DNA of 64,000 nt from Rhizobiales bacterium NRL2. GTDB taxonomy: Bacteria > Pseudomonadota > Alphaproteobacteria > Minwuiales > Minwuiaceae. The position numbers and the translations under genes are program-made. The notes under the pieces are model-generated. The model was not told the DNA's origin. It made no database searches and saw nothing but the letters and a program-made list of their open reading frames with translations. Shown here piece after piece: positions 25,924 to 36,600 of this stretch (positions within the stretch are counted from its first letter, which is position 1; each line of letters begins with the position of its first letter). Where the stretch lies: contig CP016093.1 in assembly GCA_001664005.1 (NCBI GenBank), positions 2,749,001-2,813,000 of the forward strand, in the 5' to 3' direction.

Positions 25924-28404
25924 CTAGAAGATCCAGCGATCCCAGGAACCGAAGCTGTCCCGGATATGGCCGCGGCGAATGCTGAATGCCGTGAGCGCGA
26001 GCGCACTGCCGATGCATGACGCCCAGCCGGCCATGCCGGCGCCGATCATGAACGGCGTCGCCAGCAGGCAGGCCGCCAGCACCAGGTTGAGGAACCGCAC
26101 GGCGCGCAGGGGCGCGGCCAGCGCGGTGACCGTCACGGTGATGGCGACGGAGCCGACCAGGTGACTGACATTGGCCATGGTCCCCTCGAAGCCCAGCACC
26201 AGCGGCGTGAACATCAGCCAGGCGCCGGCCAGCAGGCAGAGCGCCAGATTCCACGGCAGCGAAACGCCGCCGATCACCATCTCGCGGAAGATGCGCCACG
26301 GACCCCGCTCGAAATCATCGGAGACCTCCTCCCATTCGCCCTCGTCGGTGTCGCCGGTGAAGAAGATACGCAGCACGGGCCGGCCCGCCCGGTGACGGCG
26401 GACGAGGAACTGGCCGGTCGCGACCAGCTCGTCCACCGAATAGGGGATCTGGATCAGCATGGCGGCAGCAGCGATCAGGCAGAGCGTGCAGTAGGTGCCG
26501 ATCATGATCGGCTGGATCACGATGAAGAAGATCGAGATCGCGCCCAGCGGCACGATCATGATGCCGAAGATGGTCACCAGCCACGGCATTGTGCGCCAGC
26601 GCCGGGCCGAGCCGATCAGCCCGACGATGATCTCCAGCGCATAGGTGAGCGCGCCCAGGCCGGCGTCCGGCACGGGCCAGGCTTCGGAGACGCTTGACGT
26701 GATGATCTCCTCGGCCCCGTTCTTCCCCGCCTCGTTGCCCGGAAAGAACGGCTCCCAGACGCCCGGAATGGCCTCGAGCTGGTAGGCCGCAAGATAGCGG
26801 GAGATCAGCAGTCCGACCACGGCCAGCACGATGATCGGCACGCGCTGGTACCAGCTCGACGGGGAGAACGGCCAGCCCTTCGGAATGGTCGGTCCGGTCT
26901 GCGAAGCGACGGCGGTGACGCCGGGCGGCGGGCGCACGGCGACCGCGAAGCAGATCACCAGCATGCCGACCAGGGTGCCGTTCAGATAGGCCACGCCGGA
27001 GGGCGCCCAGAAGACCAGTGGCGCGGCCATCACCCAGATGCCGACAGCGGCCGTGACCCAGCGCGCCCAGGCGTGGCGCCAGGACAGCGAAATGAATGCG
27101 AAGACCAGAAGGGCGACACCCGAGGCGACATCGCTCCATACCATCCATGGGTCCTGGTAATCCAGCAGCGGCGGCGACGTCATGAGCCAGAAGGCCAGCC
27201 CCATGTTCGTCCAGTGGCCCCAGAGATTGTTGCGGTGCTCGCGGCGGAACTGCGCCTCGTGGCGGGCGCGGACGTCCTCGGCGTTGTCGACCTTCTGCTC
27301 GGCAGCCTGCATCCAGTAAGGCTGGACGATGCCGTTGCGGTCGTACCAGGCGGCCGGGTCGGCCTTCAGGCTCTCGACCAGCCGGGGCAGTTCTTCGCGC
27401 AGACGCCGGCGGGGCTCCCAGCCCAGCAGATCCCGCGCCTTGCGCGTGTTGAGCATGAAATGGTCGCTGGCCATGTCGACCATGAAGGGCCGGATGAACG
27501 GCGGTTCGCCATGGTCGAAGTCGTCGGGAATCACCGGCTCGCCCTTGACCTCGGCCCAGGCGCCGGCCTTCGCCACCGGTGCGGGTACGGTCACTGTCGT
27601 CCAGTCACCCTCGCCATGGATCAGGCGGCCGATTTCGTCCTGCAGCTCGGCATAGCTCATCACCGCCTCTTCACCGGCGAGGATCGGACACCATTCGGGC
27701 AGATCCTTGCGGCGTTCCACGGTTCGGCGGAACAGTTCGACGACGTCGTCCTGATGGATTACCGCCTGCCCCGCGCGCTGATCGCCGGCGTAGAGATGGC
27801 TTTTCGGGTCACGCTCGTAGATGCGCGCAATCTGCTGCGACAATGTCGGGATGGCGCTTTGGCCGTCGTACATCCCGGCCAGACGCAGCATCGCGACGGG
27901 TATGTCGCCGTGTTCCTCGGCAATCACCGTCTCGGTTTCGGCCTTGGATTTCGGATAGGCCCATTTCGGCCCGATCGGCGAGTCCTCGTCGATCATGGCG
28001 CCCAGTTCGCAGGGCTCGTGCACCAGCATGGTGCTGGAATAGACGAACTGCTCGACCTCGAAGTCCTGCAGGCGCCGCAGCACCCGGCGCGTCCCATCGA
28101 CATTGACCGCGTCGTAGAGCGGATGATCCTCGCCGGTGAAGTCGAAATAGGCTGCCAGATGAACGACGGACGCGATGCGCCCGCCGTGGCGGGCGCGGAA
28201 CTTCTCGAATGCCTCCGCGACCGAGGCGTCATCAGTCAGGTCGAACTCGATCAGTTCGCAGGCGGCTTCGAGCCCCGGCATGTCCATGCCGACGATGCGG
28301 AAGCGGTCGGACAGCGCTTCGGCGAGCGCCGTTCCGATACCGCCCGCAGCGCCGGTGATGAGGACGATGGGCTTGCCGTCGTTCTTCTTCTTTTTCCTGG
28401 CCAT
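25924..28404 (-). CDS. NAD-dependent epimerase fused to SPW-repeat and VKOR-like membrane domains
   Basis: An 826-residue fusion. Residues 10-345 are an extended SDR epimerase/dehydratase: TGAAGGIG (18-25), VHLAAYFD, and the catalytic Y150-P-K-S-K154. Residues about 393-490 contain four membrane helices beginning [15 protein letters not shown], resembling SPW repeats. Residues about 520-660 resemble vitamin K epoxide reductase ([28 protein letters not shown], and TYCTLC with Cys639/Cys642). Residues about 713-815 form a second SPW-like set ([18 protein letters not shown]). The periplasmic-loop cysteine pair of VKOR is absent: the usual CSxxx position reads TSSVSEAWP. The protein should place a cytoplasmic NAD(P) domain next to a membrane quinone/disulfide-type domain. 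Start follows AAGAAAGAGCCT. Confidence 0.8.
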   Translation of the reverse strand: MARKKKKNDGKPIVLITGAAGGIGTALAEALSDRFRIVGMDMPGLEAACELIEFDLTDDASVAEAFEKFRARHGGRIASVVHLAAYFDFTGEDHPLYDAVNVDGTRRVLRRLQDFEVEQFVYSSTMLVHEPCELGAMIDEDSPIGPKWAYPKSKAETETVIAEEHGDIPVAMLRLAGMYDGQSAIPTLSQQIARIYERDPKSHLYAGDQRAGQAVIHQDDVVELFRRTVERRKDLPEWCPILAGEEAVMSYAELQDEIGRLIHGEGDWTTVTVPAPVAKAGAWAEVKGEPVIPDDFDHGEPPFIRPFMVDMASDHFMLNTRKARDLLGWEPRRRLREELPRLVESLKADPAAWYDRNGIVQPYWMQAAEQKVDNAEDVRARHEAQFRREHRNNLWGHWTNMGLAFWLMTSPPLLDYQDPWMVWSDVASGVALLVFAFISLSWRHAWARWVTAAVGIWVMAAPLVFWAPSGVAYLNGTLVGMLVICFAVAVRPPPGVTAVASQTGPTIPKGWPFSPSSWYQRVPIIVLAVVGLLISRYLAAYQLEAIPGVWEPFFPGNEAGKNGAEEIITSSVSEAWPVPDAGLGALTYALEIIVGLIGSARRWRTMPWLVTIFGIMIVPLGAISIFFIVIQPIMIGTYCTLCLIAAAAMLIQIPYSVDELVATGQFLVRRHRAGRPVLRIFFTGDTDEGEWEEVSDDFERGPWRIFREMVIGGVSLPWNLALCLLAGAWLMFTPLVLGFEGTMANVSHLVGSVAITVTVTALAAPLRAVRFLNLVLAACLLATPFMIGAGMAGWASCIGSALALTAFSIRRGHIRDSFGSWDRWIF

Positions 28405-28596
28405 AGGCTCTTTCTTGTTTCCCCTGCTGCCCGGGCGGCTGGAGACATGTCCTCCCTAGATGCGGTCGTCCCCGCCGATCTGGATGCGCGGAACCGACGC
28501 AGCCGCCGGTGCGGCCCGGTGAATGGCGGTATCTTGCGCAAGGTCGGCCGCGTGCCGATTTCATTGAAGGAACGTCTACAGGTGGGGGAACCAGCA
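28405..28596. promoter_or_regulatory. Divergent intergenic region between the epimerase fusion and fumC
   Basis: This 192-bp region must hold the promoters for both divergent genes. It contains the perfect palindrome CTTGCGCAAG at 28533-28542, which could be an operator; no promoter boxes stand out. Confidence 0.3.
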
Positions 28597-30000
28597 ATGT
28601 CCAGCGGCACGCGTCAGGAATCCGACTCCTTCGGCATCACCGAAGTGCCCGCCGAACGCTACTGGGGCGCGCAGACACAGCGCAGCCTGGGCAATTTCCG
28701 CATCGGCACCGACCGCTTTCCGCCCTCGTTCATCCGCGCCATGGGACTGGTGAAATGGGCCGCCGCCATGGCCAACATGGATTTCAATCTTCTCGACCGG
28801 AAGATCGGCGAAGCCATTGTCTCTGCCGCGAAAGAGGTCGCCGAGAACCGGCTGGACGATCACTTTCCGCTGGTCGTCTGGCAGACCGGTTCCGGCACCC
28901 AGACGAACATGAACGCCAACGAGGTGATCGCCAACCGGGCGATCGAGATCCTGGGTGGCGAGATGGGCGCCAAGGATCCCGTCCACCCCAACGATCACGT
29001 CAACCGCTCCCAGTCCTCCAACGACACCTTCCCGACGGCGATGCACGTCGCCGTGGTGGAACAGCTTCGCATTGCCCTCGTCCCGTCGCTGCGGCACCTG
29101 CAGGAGGCGCTCGCGGCGAAGGCCGGGAGCTTCGAGGACATCGTCAAGATCGGCCGCACGCATCTGCAGGATGCGACGCCGCTCACCCTCGGCCAGGAGT
29201 TCTCGGGCTATGCCCGGCAAGTGGAGCTGGGGATGGACCGCATCCGCGCCGCCATGCCCCGCCTCCACCCGCTGGCCCAGGGCGGCACCGCCGTCGGCAC
29301 CGGCCTGAACAGCCCCGCAGGGTTCTCGGAGACGTTCGTGGAGCGGATCGCGGAAATCACTCATCTGCCCTTCGAGTCTGCCACCAACAAGTTCGAGGCG
29401 CTGGCGGCGCATGACGCCATGGTGGAGATATCCGGCGTGCTCAACACCATCGCCGCCAGCCTGTTCAAGATCGCCCAGGACATCCGCTTCCTGGGTTCCG
29501 GCCCGCGCTCCGGTCTGGGCGAACTGAAGCTGCCGCAGAACGAACCCGGTTCCTCGATCATGCCCGGCAAGGTGAACCCGACCCAGGCAGAGGCGCTGAC
29601 AATGGTCTGCGTCCAGGTCATGGGCAACCACACCGCAGTCACCGTGGCCGGCAGCCAGGGCAATTTCGAACTCAACGTCTTCAAGCCGGTCATCGCCTAC
29701 AACGTGCTGCACTCCATCCGCCTTCTGGCGGACGCGGCGCAGAGCTTCACGGACAACTGCATCGCCGGCATCGAGCCCGACCGGGAGCGCATCGCCGAGC
29801 TGATGGAACGATCGCTGATGCTGGTGACGGCGCTCGCTCCGCATATCGGCTACGACGCGGCGGCGAAGATCGCCAAGTCGGCACATGACAGGGGCGTCAC
29901 GCTACGGGAGGCGGCGCTGGAGAGCGGCGCGGTCAGCGCCGAGGACTACGACCGCTGGATCGATCCGAAGGCGATGACGGAGCCCGATCCGGGGGAGTGA
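28597..30000 (+). CDS. fumC: Fumarate hydratase class II
   Basis: A 467-residue fumarase catalysing reversible hydration of fumarate to malate in the TCA cycle. It is of the iron-independent homotetrameric class. Signatures are the N-terminal [22 protein letters not shown] region, [24 protein letters not shown], and the fumarate-lyase signature [16 protein letters not shown]. The start at 28597 follows GGTGGGGGAACCAGC. The frame is open for about 1.5 kb upstream, but that region is antisense to the epimerase fusion and is not coding. Length and ends are normal. Confidence 0.96.
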   Translation: MSSGTRQESDSFGITEVPAERYWGAQTQRSLGNFRIGTDRFPPSFIRAMGLVKWAAAMANMDFNLLDRKIGEAIVSAAKEVAENRLDDHFPLVVWQTGSGTQTNMNANEVIANRAIEILGGEMGAKDPVHPNDHVNRSQSSNDTFPTAMHVAVVEQLRIALVPSLRHLQEALAAKAGSFEDIVKIGRTHLQDATPLTLGQEFSGYARQVELGMDRIRAAMPRLHPLAQGGTAVGTGLNSPAGFSETFVERIAEITHLPFESATNKFEALAAHDAMVEISGVLNTIAASLFKIAQDIRFLGSGPRSGLGELKLPQNEPGSSIMPGKVNPTQAEALTMVCVQVMGNHTAVTVAGSQGNFELNVFKPVIAYNVLHSIRLLADAAQSFTDNCIAGIEPDRERIAELMERSLMLVTALAPHIGYDAAAKIAKSAHDRGVTLREAALESGAVSAEDYDRWIDPKAMTEPDPGE

Positions 30001-30047
30001 GACGAACGGCGCTTGCCGCAGCGTCAGGTGCGGCTTAGCGTCTTCCC

Positions 30048-31247
30048 ATGCGCATTGCCAAGGTCGACACGCTCCGGCTGGGTGAATTCCCCAACCTCTT
30101 CTGGGTCCGGCTGACGGCCGATGACGGAACGGAAGGCGTGGGTGAGGCCTTCTTCGGCTCGCGCGCCGCCGTCGCCTATGTCCACGAATCCGCCGCGGAC
30201 ATTCTGATCGGTCGGGATCCCCGGCAGATCAACGCGCTGAACCGCGATCTCGCACCCTATGTCGGCTATTCCGGCTCGGGGGCGGAAATGCGCGGGCGCT
30301 CCGCCATCGACATGGCGCTGCACGACCTCGTCGGCCGGGCGACGGGGCAGCCGGTCCATGACCTGCTGGGCGGCCTCGCGCGCCCCTCGATCCGCGTCTA
30401 CAACACCTGCGCCGGTTACCGTTATGTCCGCGAGGCGCCGCGCCAGGTGACGGCCAACTGGGGCATGAGCGCGCAGGCCGAGGGGCCCTACGAGGATCTC
30501 GACGCCTTCCTGACCGAAGCCGGCGACCTCGCCGAGAGCCTGCTGGAGATGGGCGTGACGGGCATGAAGATCTGGCCCTTCGACTTCGCCGCCGAACGCA
30601 GCCGCGGCTTCGACATCTCCCCGGCGGAACTGGAAGACGCGCTGGAGCCGTTCCGCAAGATCCGCCGGGCAGTCGGCCATCGAATGGATATCATGGCCGA
30701 GCTTCACGGCCACTGGTCGCCGCCGGCGGCTGCGCGCATCGCCGAGGCGCTGACGGACGCCCGCCCCTTCTGGATCGAGGACGCGATCCGGCCTGACAAC
30801 TGGGAAGGTTTCCAGCGCCTCAGGCAAGCGACCAATGCCCAGATCACCGCTTCCGAGACCGTCGGCGGCCTGCGCGACTGGACGCGGCTGATCAACTCCG
30901 GCTTCGTCGATGTCGTCATGCCCGACCTGGGCTGGTGCGGCGGCCTCAGCGAGGCGCGCAAGATCGCCGCCGTGGCCGAGGCCCGCGGCCTGCCTGTCGC
31001 GCCGCACGATTGCACGGGGCCGCTGCAGTTCGCCGCCTCGGTCCATTTCGTCCTGGCGATGCCGAACGCGCTGATCCAGGAGTTCGTCCGCGCCTTCTAT
31101 TTCGGCTGGTACAACGAGATCGCCGAAAACCTGCCCGAGGTGGCGGACGGCCGCGTCACGGCCCCCGACGGTCCAGGCTTCGGCACGCGGCTCAGGGCGG
31201 ACGTGTTCGACCGGCCCGATGCGGAAACCGCCAGCAGTTCGGGATGA
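30048..31247 (+). CDS. Mandelate racemase/muconate lactonising enzyme family protein (enolase superfamily)
   Basis: A 399-residue enolase-superfamily enzyme that abstracts a proton alpha to a carboxylate with Mg2+ stabilisation. It has an N-terminal capping domain (MRIAKVDTLRLGEF, VGEAFFGSRAA) and a barrel with MGVTGMKIWPFDF (Lys end of strand 2), MAELHGHW, FWIEDAIRP (metal Glu), and ITASETVGG. VAPHDCTGPLQFAAS carries a His near strand 7. This fits acid-sugar dehydratases of the D-galactonate/mannonate/gluconate type, but the substrate cannot be fixed. It lies 47 bp after fumC and converges on the PAS protein gene. Confidence 0.87.
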   Translation: MRIAKVDTLRLGEFPNLFWVRLTADDGTEGVGEAFFGSRAAVAYVHESAADILIGRDPRQINALNRDLAPYVGYSGSGAEMRGRSAIDMALHDLVGRATGQPVHDLLGGLARPSIRVYNTCAGYRYVREAPRQVTANWGMSAQAEGPYEDLDAFLTEAGDLAESLLEMGVTGMKIWPFDFAAERSRGFDISPAELEDALEPFRKIRRAVGHRMDIMAELHGHWSPPAAARIAEALTDARPFWIEDAIRPDNWEGFQRLRQATNAQITASETVGGLRDWTRLINSGFVDVVMPDLGWCGGLSEARKIAAVAEARGLPVAPHDCTGPLQFAASVHFVLAMPNALIQEFVRAFYFGWYNEIAENLPEVADGRVTAPDGPGFGTRLRADVFDRPDAETASSSG

Positions 31248-31251
31248 CGCC

Positions 31252-31716
31252 TCAGAGCACGAAGACCACCGCGCCCATCAGCACGTCGACGTTCTCGCCA
31301 TCGCTGGCCAGCGGCAGCAGCAGGCGGCGGTAGACCTTGCGCAGACGCGCGGGCTTGAGGACCACGTCGTTGACCGTCAGGCAGGGCCGGTGTTCCTGAA
31401 TCACGAACTCGTAGTCCTTGCGCACCTCGTTCCAGTCGGGTCCGGCATACGCGCGGGAGACAAGCTGCCCGGTCATGTCATAGCCCATGCCCGCCACGAC
31501 TTCGGTGCCTACCAGACGATAGCGGTAGCCGCCCGGCGCCAGCACGTCGATCAGGAACATCACAGGCAACACCGGCACGAGATCGGCCGGGTCGACCTGA
31601 TCGCGGGACGGCAGCCGCCCGTCCGCCTGCAGGCCGTGCCAATACCGCCGCAGCCGCAGCAGGCGCGGATCCTTCAGATCCCGGTCACTGGGATCGCGGT
31701 AGACCTCGAGGCTCAT
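31252..31716 (-). CDS. PAS domain protein (PAS_5 type)
   Basis: A 154-residue single-domain protein. LRRYWHGLQADGRLPSRDQVDPADLVPVLP followed by MFLIDVLAPGGYRYRLVGTEV is the hallmark of the alphaproteobacterial PAS_5 family, and the later half (CLTVNDVVLKPARLRKVYRRLLLPLASDG) completes the beta sheet. No output domain is fused, so it would act through a partner. ATG at 31716 is used; a TTG precedes it directly. It is divergent from padR. The ligand and partner are unknown. Confidence 0.8.
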   Translation of the reverse strand: MSLEVYRDPSDRDLKDPRLLRLRRYWHGLQADGRLPSRDQVDPADLVPVLPVMFLIDVLAPGGYRYRLVGTEVVAGMGYDMTGQLVSRAYAGPDWNEVRKDYEFVIQEHRPCLTVNDVVLKPARLRKVYRRLLLPLASDGENVDVLMGAVVFVL

Positions 31717-31827
31717 CAACCTGTCCGCAGGCGTTGTGGAACCGGCGCAGGATACACGCCAGACGTTGAAACATTCCTAACCTTCCGGCAGAGACACGGG
31801 AATCGCACGCGGCCATGATTGCAATTC

Positions 31828-31852
31828 TATATCGATCCTATATATATCGGTC
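31828..31852. promoter_or_regulatory. AT-rich direct repeat upstream of padR, candidate operator or promoter
   Basis: TATATCGATC (31828-31837) and TATATCGGTC (31843-31852) are direct copies 15 bp apart within the divergent padR/PAS region. The AT content is striking against the background. They could be an autoregulatory PadR site, the padR promoter, or both. Confidence 0.4.
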
Positions 31853-31884
31853 TGCATCAAATGACTATCGGGCGTTGAGCGTAA

Positions 31885-32421
31885 ATGGATATCCGCACCC
31901 TCTGCCTCGGCATCCTCACATTCGGGGACGCCACCGGCTATGAAATCAAGAAGACCTTCGAGGATGATCTGAGCCACTTCTACGAGGCCAGTTTCGGCTC
32001 GATCTATCCGGCCCTGACAAGGATGACCGAGGAAGGTCTGGTGACCTGCACCGAACAGGCGCAGGACGGCCGCCCCGACAAGAAGATCTACACCATCACG
32101 TCCGCCGGCCGCATGGTCTTCCTGGACGCGCTTTCCGAACCACCGCGCAAGGACCGGATCCGCTCCGAGTTCCTGGCGATGCTGATGTTCTCCGACCTGA
32201 TGTCGACCGCCCGGGTCTCCCGGCTGATCGACAACCGGCTGGGCGAACTGCAGTCGAAGATCGACGGTCTCGCCGAATGTCACGGCAACGCAATATCGAA
32301 CGTCGACAAGTTCATGCGGGGCTTCGGCGCAGCAATCTACCGGGCGGAACGCGACTATCTGAACGACAACCGCCACCTGCTCGAAGCCGAAGCGCTGCTT
32401 GCCCGCTCCGCGGGCGACTGA
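31885..32421 (+). CDS. PadR family transcriptional regulator
   Basis: A 178-residue PadR-type repressor. The N-terminal winged helix reads LCLGILTFGDATGYEIKKTFEDDLSHFYEASFGSIYPALTRMTEEGLVT, with GRPDKKIYTITSAG forming the wing, and the C-terminal half is the helical dimerisation domain (VSRLIDNRLGELQSKIDGLAE). PadR proteins usually repress neighbouring detoxification genes until a small hydrophobic ligand binds. The RND adaptor starts 32 bp downstream on the same strand, so the regulator, adaptor and pump appear to form one operon. Confidence 0.88.
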   Translation: MDIRTLCLGILTFGDATGYEIKKTFEDDLSHFYEASFGSIYPALTRMTEEGLVTCTEQAQDGRPDKKIYTITSAGRMVFLDALSEPPRKDRIRSEFLAMLMFSDLMSTARVSRLIDNRLGELQSKIDGLAECHGNAISNVDKFMRGFGAAIYRAERDYLNDNRHLLEAEALLARSAGD

Positions 32422-32453
32422 AGGCGCGACACCCTGCCAGGGGAGTAACCGAA

Positions 32454-33623
32454 TTGAACCGCTCCTTCATCATCGCCGTCGTGATCGCCGTGCTGGCGGT
32501 CGGGTGGCTCGCCACCGGCGTTTTCCGGGACGAGATCGCCCAGGCCATCGAGCAGCCATCAGGTGACGGCGCCGCGGAAACGCAGGCTGCCGGCGAGGGC
32601 GACGCCGGCGACGACCGGGCCGAACGCGCCACCGCGGCACTGACTGCCCCGGCGGAAGACCGCGAGATCATGCGCGTGCAGACCGAGGTCTTCGAGGCCC
32701 GTCCCCACGCCATGGAGATCATCGTGCGCGGCCGCACGGAGTCGGTTCGCACCGTCGACCTCCGCGCAGAGGCCGAGGGCAAGGTGGTCAAGCTCTACAA
32801 GGCCAAGGGCGAGACCGTGAAGGCTGGCGACCCCATCGCCCGCCTCAGCACCGAGGATCGCGAGGCGCGCCGCCTCGAAGCGCTGGCCCTGACCGAGCAG
32901 CGCGAGATCGAGTACAACGCCGCCGTCAAGCTGGCCGCCAAGGGCTACAAGTCCGAGACTTCGGTCGCCACGGCCAAGGCGCTGCTGGATGCGGCCCGCG
33001 CCGCGCAGAAGCGCGTCGCCGTCGAGATCGAACAACTCACCATCCGCGCGCCATTCGACGGCGTCATCGCCGTCCGGCCGATTCAGCTCGGCGCCTTCCT
33101 GCGGATCGGGGATCCGGTGGCCACCATCGTCGACCGCAATCCGATCCTGATCGTGGGCAACATTTCCGAACGCGAGGTCGGCCTGGTCGAGGTCGGGGCG
33201 CCTGCCACGGCGCGGCTGGTCGACGGCGCCACGGTCCAGGGCACGGTCCGCTTCATCTCGCCGACCGCGGACGCCAGCACCCGTACCTTCCGTATCGAGG
33301 TCGAGGCCGACAACGCGGAGCGGCGCATCCGCGACGGGGTCACCGCCGAGATCCAGCTCGCCGCCGGCGAGGCCCCGGCGCACCGTCTGACTCCCGCGAT
33401 CCTGACACTCAACGACCAGGGCGATGTCGGCGTGCGGACGGTGGATCGGGAGCGCCGGGTGCGCTTCCAGCCGGTGGAGATCATCGCTGACGACGCCGAT
33501 GGAGTCTGGGTCGCCGGCCTGCCGCAGACGGCCGAAATCATCACCGTGGGGCAGGAATACGTGCGCGAGGGCCAGACGGTCGAAGTGGCCCGGGCCGCCG
33601 GCAGCCAGGACCAGCGCCCATGA
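32454..33623 (+). CDS. RND efflux periplasmic adaptor (membrane fusion protein)
   Basis: A 389-residue HlyD/AcrA-type adaptor. An N-terminal membrane anchor (NRSFIIAVVIAVLAVGWLATGVF) is followed by a variable linker, a lipoyl half-motif (VDLRAEAEGKVVKLYKAKGETVKAGDPIARL), an alpha-helical hairpin, the second lipoyl half (LTIRAPFDGVIAVRPIQLGAFLRIGDPV), and beta-barrel/proximal domains. I choose a TTG start at 32454 because AGGGGAGTAACCGAA sits at the proper distance and the anchor begins there; an upstream ATG would run through the padR gene. It overlaps the pump by 4 nt. Confidence 0.88.
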   Translation: MNRSFIIAVVIAVLAVGWLATGVFRDEIAQAIEQPSGDGAAETQAAGEGDAGDDRAERATAALTAPAEDREIMRVQTEVFEARPHAMEIIVRGRTESVRTVDLRAEAEGKVVKLYKAKGETVKAGDPIARLSTEDREARRLEALALTEQREIEYNAAVKLAAKGYKSETSVATAKALLDAARAAQKRVAVEIEQLTIRAPFDGVIAVRPIQLGAFLRIGDPVATIVDRNPILIVGNISEREVGLVEVGAPATARLVDGATVQGTVRFISPTADASTRTFRIEVEADNAERRIRDGVTAEIQLAAGEAPAHRLTPAILTLNDQGDVGVRTVDRERRVRFQPVEIIADDADGVWVAGLPQTAEIITVGQEYVREGQTVEVARAAGSQDQRP

Positions 33624-36600
33624 TGAGTAGCCTGATCGACGCGGCCATCAGCCGCGCGCGGACCGTCATCGCCACCCTGCTGTTGATCCTGACAGCCGGC
33701 GCCGCCGCCTACATCGCGATTCCGAAGGAGTCCGATCCCGACATCAACATCCCCATCCTCTACGTCTCCATGACCCATGAGGGCATCAGCCCCGAGGACG
33801 CGTCGCGTCTGCTGGTGCGCCCGATGGAGCAGGAACTTCAGGGTATCGAGGGACTGAAGGAGATGCGCTCCATCGCCGCCGATGGCTTCGGTTCGGTGGT
33901 GCTGGAGTTCGATGCCGGTTTCAATGCCGACCAGGCGATGGACGACGTCCGCGAGAAAGTCGACCTGGCCAAGAGCGAACTGCCCGACGACACCGACGAG
34001 CCACAGGTCCACGAGGTCAATTTCAGCCTGTTCCCGGTCATCGTGGTCACGCTGTCCGGCGACATCCCCGAGCGCGCGCTGTTCAAGGTCGCGCGCGACC
34101 TGCAGGACCGCATCGAGGGCCTGCCCAACGTCCTCGGCGTCGACATGGCCGGCGACCGGGAGGAGCTGCTCGAAGTGATCATCGATCCGGCCAAGCTGGA
34201 AAGCTACCAGATCGACCAGCAGCAGCTCGTCCAGACCATGAATCTGAACAACCGTCTGGTGGCCGCCGGCGCGCTGGACACCGGCAATGGCCGTTTCGCG
34301 ATCAAGGTGCCGGCGCTGTTCAAGACCGCGAAGGACGTGCTGACGCTGCCGATCAAGACCGACGGCGACGCCGTGGTCACGCTGGCGGACGTCACCACCA
34401 TTCGCCGCACCTTCAAGGACGTGGAGAACTTCGCCCGCCTGGACGGCAAGCCGGCAGTGGCGCTGGAGGTCAAGAAGCGCCTAGGCGCCAACATCATCGA
34501 CACCATCGACCAGGTGAAGGCCATGGTCGGCGCGACCGCCACGCAATGGCCGGCAGGCGTCGAGGTCTCCTTCAGCCAGGACCGCTCCCAGCAGATCCGC
34601 ACCATGCTGACGGACCTGCAGAACAACGTTATCAGCGCCATCCTGCTGGTGATGATCGTGGTCGTCGCCGCGCTGGGCCTGCGCTCCGCCCTGCTGGTCG
34701 GCGTCGCCATCCCGGGCTCGTTCCTGATCGGCATCCTCTACCTGTTCCTGTTCGGCTTCACCATCAACATCGTGGTGCTGTTCTCGCTCATCCTGGCCGT
34801 CGGCATGCTGGTCGACGGCGCCATCGTGGTCACCGAATTCGCCGACCGGAAGATGGCCGAGGGCGAGCACCGCCGGACCGCCTACGCCCTGGCGGCGAAG
34901 CGCATGGCCTGGCCGATCATCGCCTCCACGGCGACCACGCTGGCCGCCTTCATGCCGCTGCTGTTCTGGCCCGGCGTGGTCGGCGAGTTCATGCAGTTCC
35001 TGCCGTTGACGCTCATCACCACGCTCTCGGGTTCGCTGCTCATGGCGCTGATCTTCGTGCCGACGCTGGGTTCGATCTTCGGCAAGAGCCCGACCGGCGA
35101 GAACAGCGCGGTCGCCATGGCGGAATCCGGATCGATCCGGGAAATTCCCGGTTTTACAGGCATGTACGCCAGGTTCCTCTCCGGCGTGATGAAGCGGCCG
35201 GCGCTCTGGCCCTCGGTCATCGTCGCGCTGGCCGTGGCGACCCTGATCGGCGTCAACGTGGCCTACGGGACCTTCGGCAAGGGGGTCGAGTTCTTCCCCG
35301 ACGTCGAGCCTGAGCAGGCGCTGGTCTACGTTCATGCTAGGGGCAATCTGTCGGTCCGCGAGCAGGATGCGCTGGTGCGCCAGGTGGAGGACCGGATCCT
35401 GACGCTGGATGACTTCTCGTCGGTCTACACGCGCGCCGGCAAGCGCAACGAGGACGGCTCCGACATATCCGAGGACGTCATCGGCATCATCAACCTGGAA
35501 CTCAAGGACTGGGAAGACCGCCGCTCCGTCGACGAGATCTTCCCGCATATCCGCCGCCTGACATCCGACATCGCCGGCATCGTGGTCGAGCCGCGCGAGC
35601 CCGAGGCCGGTCCGCCCACCGGCAAGGACGTCCAGGTCCAGATCACCTCCATCTACCGGGAGAGCCTGGACCCGGTGGCCGCGCGGATCCGCAACTATCT
35701 GGAGAACGAGGTCGCCGACCTGCAGGACATCGAGGACTCGCGCCCCCTCCCCGGCATTCAGTGGGAACTGGAGGTCGACCGCGCCATGGCCGGCCGCTTC
35801 GGCGTCGACGTCGCCACCATCGGCGCCTATGTCCAGTTCGTCACCAACGGCGTGCTCGCGGACGACTACCTGCCCGACGACGCCGAGGAAGATGTCGACA
35901 TCCGCATCCGCTTCCCCGTCGAGTACCGCAATCTCGACATGCTGGACAATCTCAACATCAACACGCCCCAAGGTTCGGTGCCGCTGTCGAACTTCGTCAA
36001 GCGCGAGGCCCGACCGAAGGTCGGCAAGATCGAGCGCATCGACGGCAAGTTCCGGCTGATGGTGAAGGCGAACGTGGCCGAGGGCGTGCTGGTCGACGAC
36101 AAGGTGCAGGAGATCAAGGCCTGGCTGGACACCCAGAACATCCCGGAAAGCGTGGAGATCACCTTCCGCGGCGCCGACGAGGAACAGGCCAGGTCGATGC
36201 AGTTCCTGATGCAGGCCTTCGTCATCGCCCTGTTCATCATGGCGATCATCCTGGTCACGCAGTTCAACAGCTTCTATCGCGCCTTCCTGATCCTGACCGC
36301 GGTGATCATGTCCACCATCGGCGTGATGATCGGCCTTCTGGTGATGGATCAGCCCTTCGGCATCGTCATGACGGGCGTCGGCGTGATCTCGCTGGCGGGC
36401 ATCGTCGTCAACAACAACATCGTCCTGATCGACACCTACGCCCATCTGGAGAAGCAGGGCATGGACCGCTACGAGGCGATCGTGCGCACCGGCGCCCAGC
36501 GTCTCCGACCGGTGCTGCTGACCACCATCACGACGATCTGCGGCCTGATGCCGATGGTCTTCCAGGCCAATATCGACTTCTTCACCCGCACCATCGCGAT

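Noticed and set aside
27073-28596. Long open frame continuous with and upstream of fumC on the plus strand
   Set aside because: It is antisense to the well-supported epimerase fusion and has the low-complexity Arg/Gly/Asp-rich composition of GC-rich shadow frames; fumC has its own start and ribosome binding site at 28597.
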